A stretch of DNA of 7,467 nt from Thermoprotei archaeon (GTDB taxonomy: Archaea; Thermoproteota; Methanomethylicia; Nezhaarchaeales; WYZ-LMO8): NCBI GenBank assembly GCA_003649565.1, contig QMSF01000036.1, positions 1 to 7,467 on the forward strand, read 5' to 3'. The notes under the pieces are model-generated. The model saw only the letters and a list, made by a program, of their open reading frames with translations, was not told the DNA's origin and searched no databases. Positions 6,108 through 7,467 of this stretch are shown one piece after another (position 1 is the stretch's first letter; each line of letters opens with the position of its first letter). The position numbers and the translations under genes are program-made.

Positions 6108-7112
6108 ATGAACATACATGCTGATTTTATAGAAGGCTGCAAGAAAGACGCCTACGAATACTACTTCGAGGAATATGACCGCGTTCCTACCTACTTCGAC
6201 AAAGTAGCTGAGGAGCGGTCGTCTGACGCAGCTTACGAAAAAGGGACTGTAATCACCGGACCCGGCACTCTCGATGAGAAGCCGTATGGCGGTGATTATA
6301 AGGCCATCGGGCTATCTGAAGCCTTCACCTGGTATGCCAAGATGAGGGAGTATGGTAACCTGCTACCCATCGAGGGGTCTACTCTTGAAGACATCAAACG
6401 GAAAGCAGGGGACCTGATTAAGCAGTGGTCAAAGTATTGGGCGGAAGCTGCCCGGAATACCAAAGAAATCCTGGTATTCAACATCTTCAATTACGGAGGC
6501 TATACTTCTGGCCATGCTGCTACCTTCAATCAGAGTATCCCTGGTGGCGTTCTTGACGACCCGTCGGGAGACGGTGTCTATACCGGCACTGCAGCTGCTG
6601 TAAAACCTTTCATCTGCTTGAGCGGTAACGAATGGACTGATCCTAACGGAGACACCTACTATAATGGGCTCTCACTCGATCCTTCGCCGGAGAACTTCAA
6701 GACAGCCTACGAGCTGCTTACACGCACCAATGCTAAAACAGAGAGTGGAGCTGTAGCAGTAATCATCCCCGACACTCTTCTTTGTGCCAACAGCAAAGAC
6801 GCTCTCTTGTGGAAGCAGATCTTACAGTCTGAGAAACTGGCAGGAACTAATCTCAACGATGTTAACGTGCTGAGAAACCTGGTCAACAACATCATCGACT
6901 GCCCCTTCTTGAACGATGCTTTCGCTTCTGCCAGAGCTTGGGCTTTGATGCAGTCCAAGAAGTCAATTATGATATTCCACCGTATAGAGCCTGAGTTCGA
7001 CTTCTTCGAGGACAAAAAGTCTAACACCTTCTACGGCAGGATCAGGATGAGAATAGGTGCTACAGTCAGGAACGTGAAATATACCGTAGGGAGCAATTTC
7101 CCAACATCATAG
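6108..7112 (+). CDS. Major capsid protein, HK97-fold (334 aa)
   Basis: This is the shell-forming protein of the phage head. Support comes from its place after scaffold and decoration-like genes, its length, and sequence features of HK97-fold coat proteins. Residues about 35-90 (EERSSDAAYEKGT ... GGDYKAIGLSEAFTWYAKMREYGN) fit an N-arm, E-loop and entry into the P-domain. A long helix region lies near 92-125. The C-terminal beta strands end FYGRIRMRIGATVRNVKY (about 308-325), matching the usual A-domain/P-domain close in which an Arg-rich strand leads to a Gly-Ala pair. There is no long N-terminal delta-like extension, consistent with a separate scaffold and no prohead protease. The gene has a full consensus SD. 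Ile is mostly ATC (14 of 21; ATA 5, ATT 2). Alternatives such as a minor head protein are unlikely. Confidence 0.86.
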   Translation: MNIHADFIEGCKKDAYEYYFEEYDRVPTYFDKVAEERSSDAAYEKGTVITGPGTLDEKPYGGDYKAIGLSEAFTWYAKMREYGNLLPIEGSTLEDIKRKAGDLIKQWSKYWAEAARNTKEILVFNIFNYGGYTSGHAATFNQSIPGGVLDDPSGDGVYTGTAAAVKPFICLSGNEWTDPNGDTYYNGLSLDPSPENFKTAYELLTRTNAKTESGAVAVIIPDTLLCANSKDALLWKQILQSEKLAGTNLNDVNVLRNLVNNIIDCPFLNDAFASARAWALMQSKKSIMIFHRIEPEFDFFEDKKSNTFYGRIRMRIGATVRNVKYTVGSNFPTS

Positions 7113-7113
7113 T

Positions 7114-7314
7114 ATGAATGGCGATAGTATATTCGGACATCCTGTTGGAACCTGTGACAGATGCGGCACACCAGGCCTGAAACTCTACGAGTATGAAGGC
7201 AAAGATGTGTGTGCCGCCTGCTTGCAGGTATTGCTTGACTACGAGAAAAGAGAGGCGACTGAAGCAGCCTATAAACAGCTTCATAACCTGATATCACATG
7301 CAAAAGGAGGGTGA
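7114..7314 (+). CDS. Small zinc-ribbon or treble-clef protein, 66 aa
   Basis: Cys14-Asp-Arg-Cys17 and Cys33-Ala-Ala-Cys36 give CxxC-x15-CxxC, with the second pair opening a helix (LQVLLDYEKREATEAAYKQL), the usual layout of a treble-clef or LIM-like zinc knuckle. The strand-turn YEYEGKDVC before the second pair is typical of such folds. The gene begins 1 nt after the capsid stop with no SD in the right place (the nearest GGGAG is about 20 nt upstream), so it is probably translated by re-initiation after the capsid gene and at a lower level. Function is unknown; a protein-contact or nucleic-acid-contact role is possible. Confidence 0.72.
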   Translation: MNGDSIFGHPVGTCDRCGTPGLKLYEYEGKDVCAACLQVLLDYEKREATEAAYKQLHNLISHAKGG

Positions 7315-7315
7315 T

Positions 7316-7467
7316 ATGGCTTTACCGAGACCCAAAAAAGGAATTGGCAGACCGAAGAAAGCTGACGAAGTTTATAGCACCAGCAACTCCAGTGAGGTAG
7401 AAGCTCTCATTGCGAAGGGTTTCCATGTCGCAGACCAGAAGCCGATTGGGGGAAAGATGGTCTATAC
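7316..7467 (+). CDS. N-terminus of an unassigned protein with AT-hook-like motif (cut by window edge)
   Basis: The gene starts at ATG 7316, just after the previous stop at 7314, with AAAGGAGGGTG (7303-7313 region) well placed upstream. Only 50 complete codons are inside the window and the frame is still open. Near the N-terminus it reads PRPKKGIGRPKKADE, in which GRPKK resembles the GRP core of an AT-hook that inserts into the minor groove of A/T-rich DNA. The rest (SSEVEALIAKGFHVADQKPIGG) shows no recognised domain. The position downstream of the capsid gene would suit a head-completion or small accessory protein, but the visible part is too short to assign. Confidence 0.65.
   Translation, partial: MALPRPKKGIGRPKKADEVYSTSNSSEVEALIAKGFHVADQKPIGGKMVY

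Noticed and set aside
7089..7102. GGGA/TCCC stem as a terminator after the capsid gene
   Set aside because: The stem is only 4 to 5 bp, lies within the coding sequence and is not followed by a T-run.

Overview
This window is a compact, one-direction block of a tailed bacteriophage or prophage genome (Caudoviricetes): the DNA-packaging and head-assembly module. All supported genes lie on the + strand. They are packed with 1 to 20 nt overlaps or very short gaps, and most have a purine-rich Shine-Dalgarno (SD) sequence of the AAGGAGG type. No integrase, repressor, tRNA, insertion sequence or CRISPR array is visible, so the sequence does not say whether this is a free phage or a prophage. The host is probably a bacterium that uses strong SD sequences; codons do not narrow it further.

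Layout. Positions 2-1009 hold the C-terminal part of the terminase large subunit (end of the ATPase domain plus the nuclease domain), cut by the left window edge. Positions 1011-1800 hold four small genes: a 73-aa protein, two strongly basic proteins of 48 and 52 aa, and a 71-aa four-cysteine zinc-ribbon protein. The portal protein (674 aa) follows at 1787-3811. Three small unassigned genes (121, 105 and 76 aa) lie at 3808-4698, then a coiled-coil scaffold-like protein (4698-5588), a putative capsid decoration protein (5621-6091) and the HK97-fold major capsid protein (6108-7112). A second small zinc-ribbon protein (7114-7314) and the start of a further gene (from 7316) close the window.

How the genes fit together. 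The terminase would pump DNA through the portal into a procapsid built from the major capsid protein around the scaffold, with the 156-aa protein possibly stabilising the shell. No prohead protease is encoded between terminase and capsid protein, so the layout resembles scaffold-dependent, protease-less assembly (as in P22 or T7) rather than HK97-type cleavage.

Points worth a second look: an in-frame A AAA AAG heptamer at the end of the 76-aa gene whose -1 shift would fuse it to the scaffold; a GCAA-capped hairpin just before it; a drop in ATA isoleucine codons from the terminase to the scaffold, decoration and capsid genes; an acid-free 52-aa basic protein; a Gln where the terminase catalytic Glu is expected; and two zinc-ribbon proteins in one structural operon. 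The overall system is ordinary phage head biology. I do not see a wholly new defence or mobile system here.
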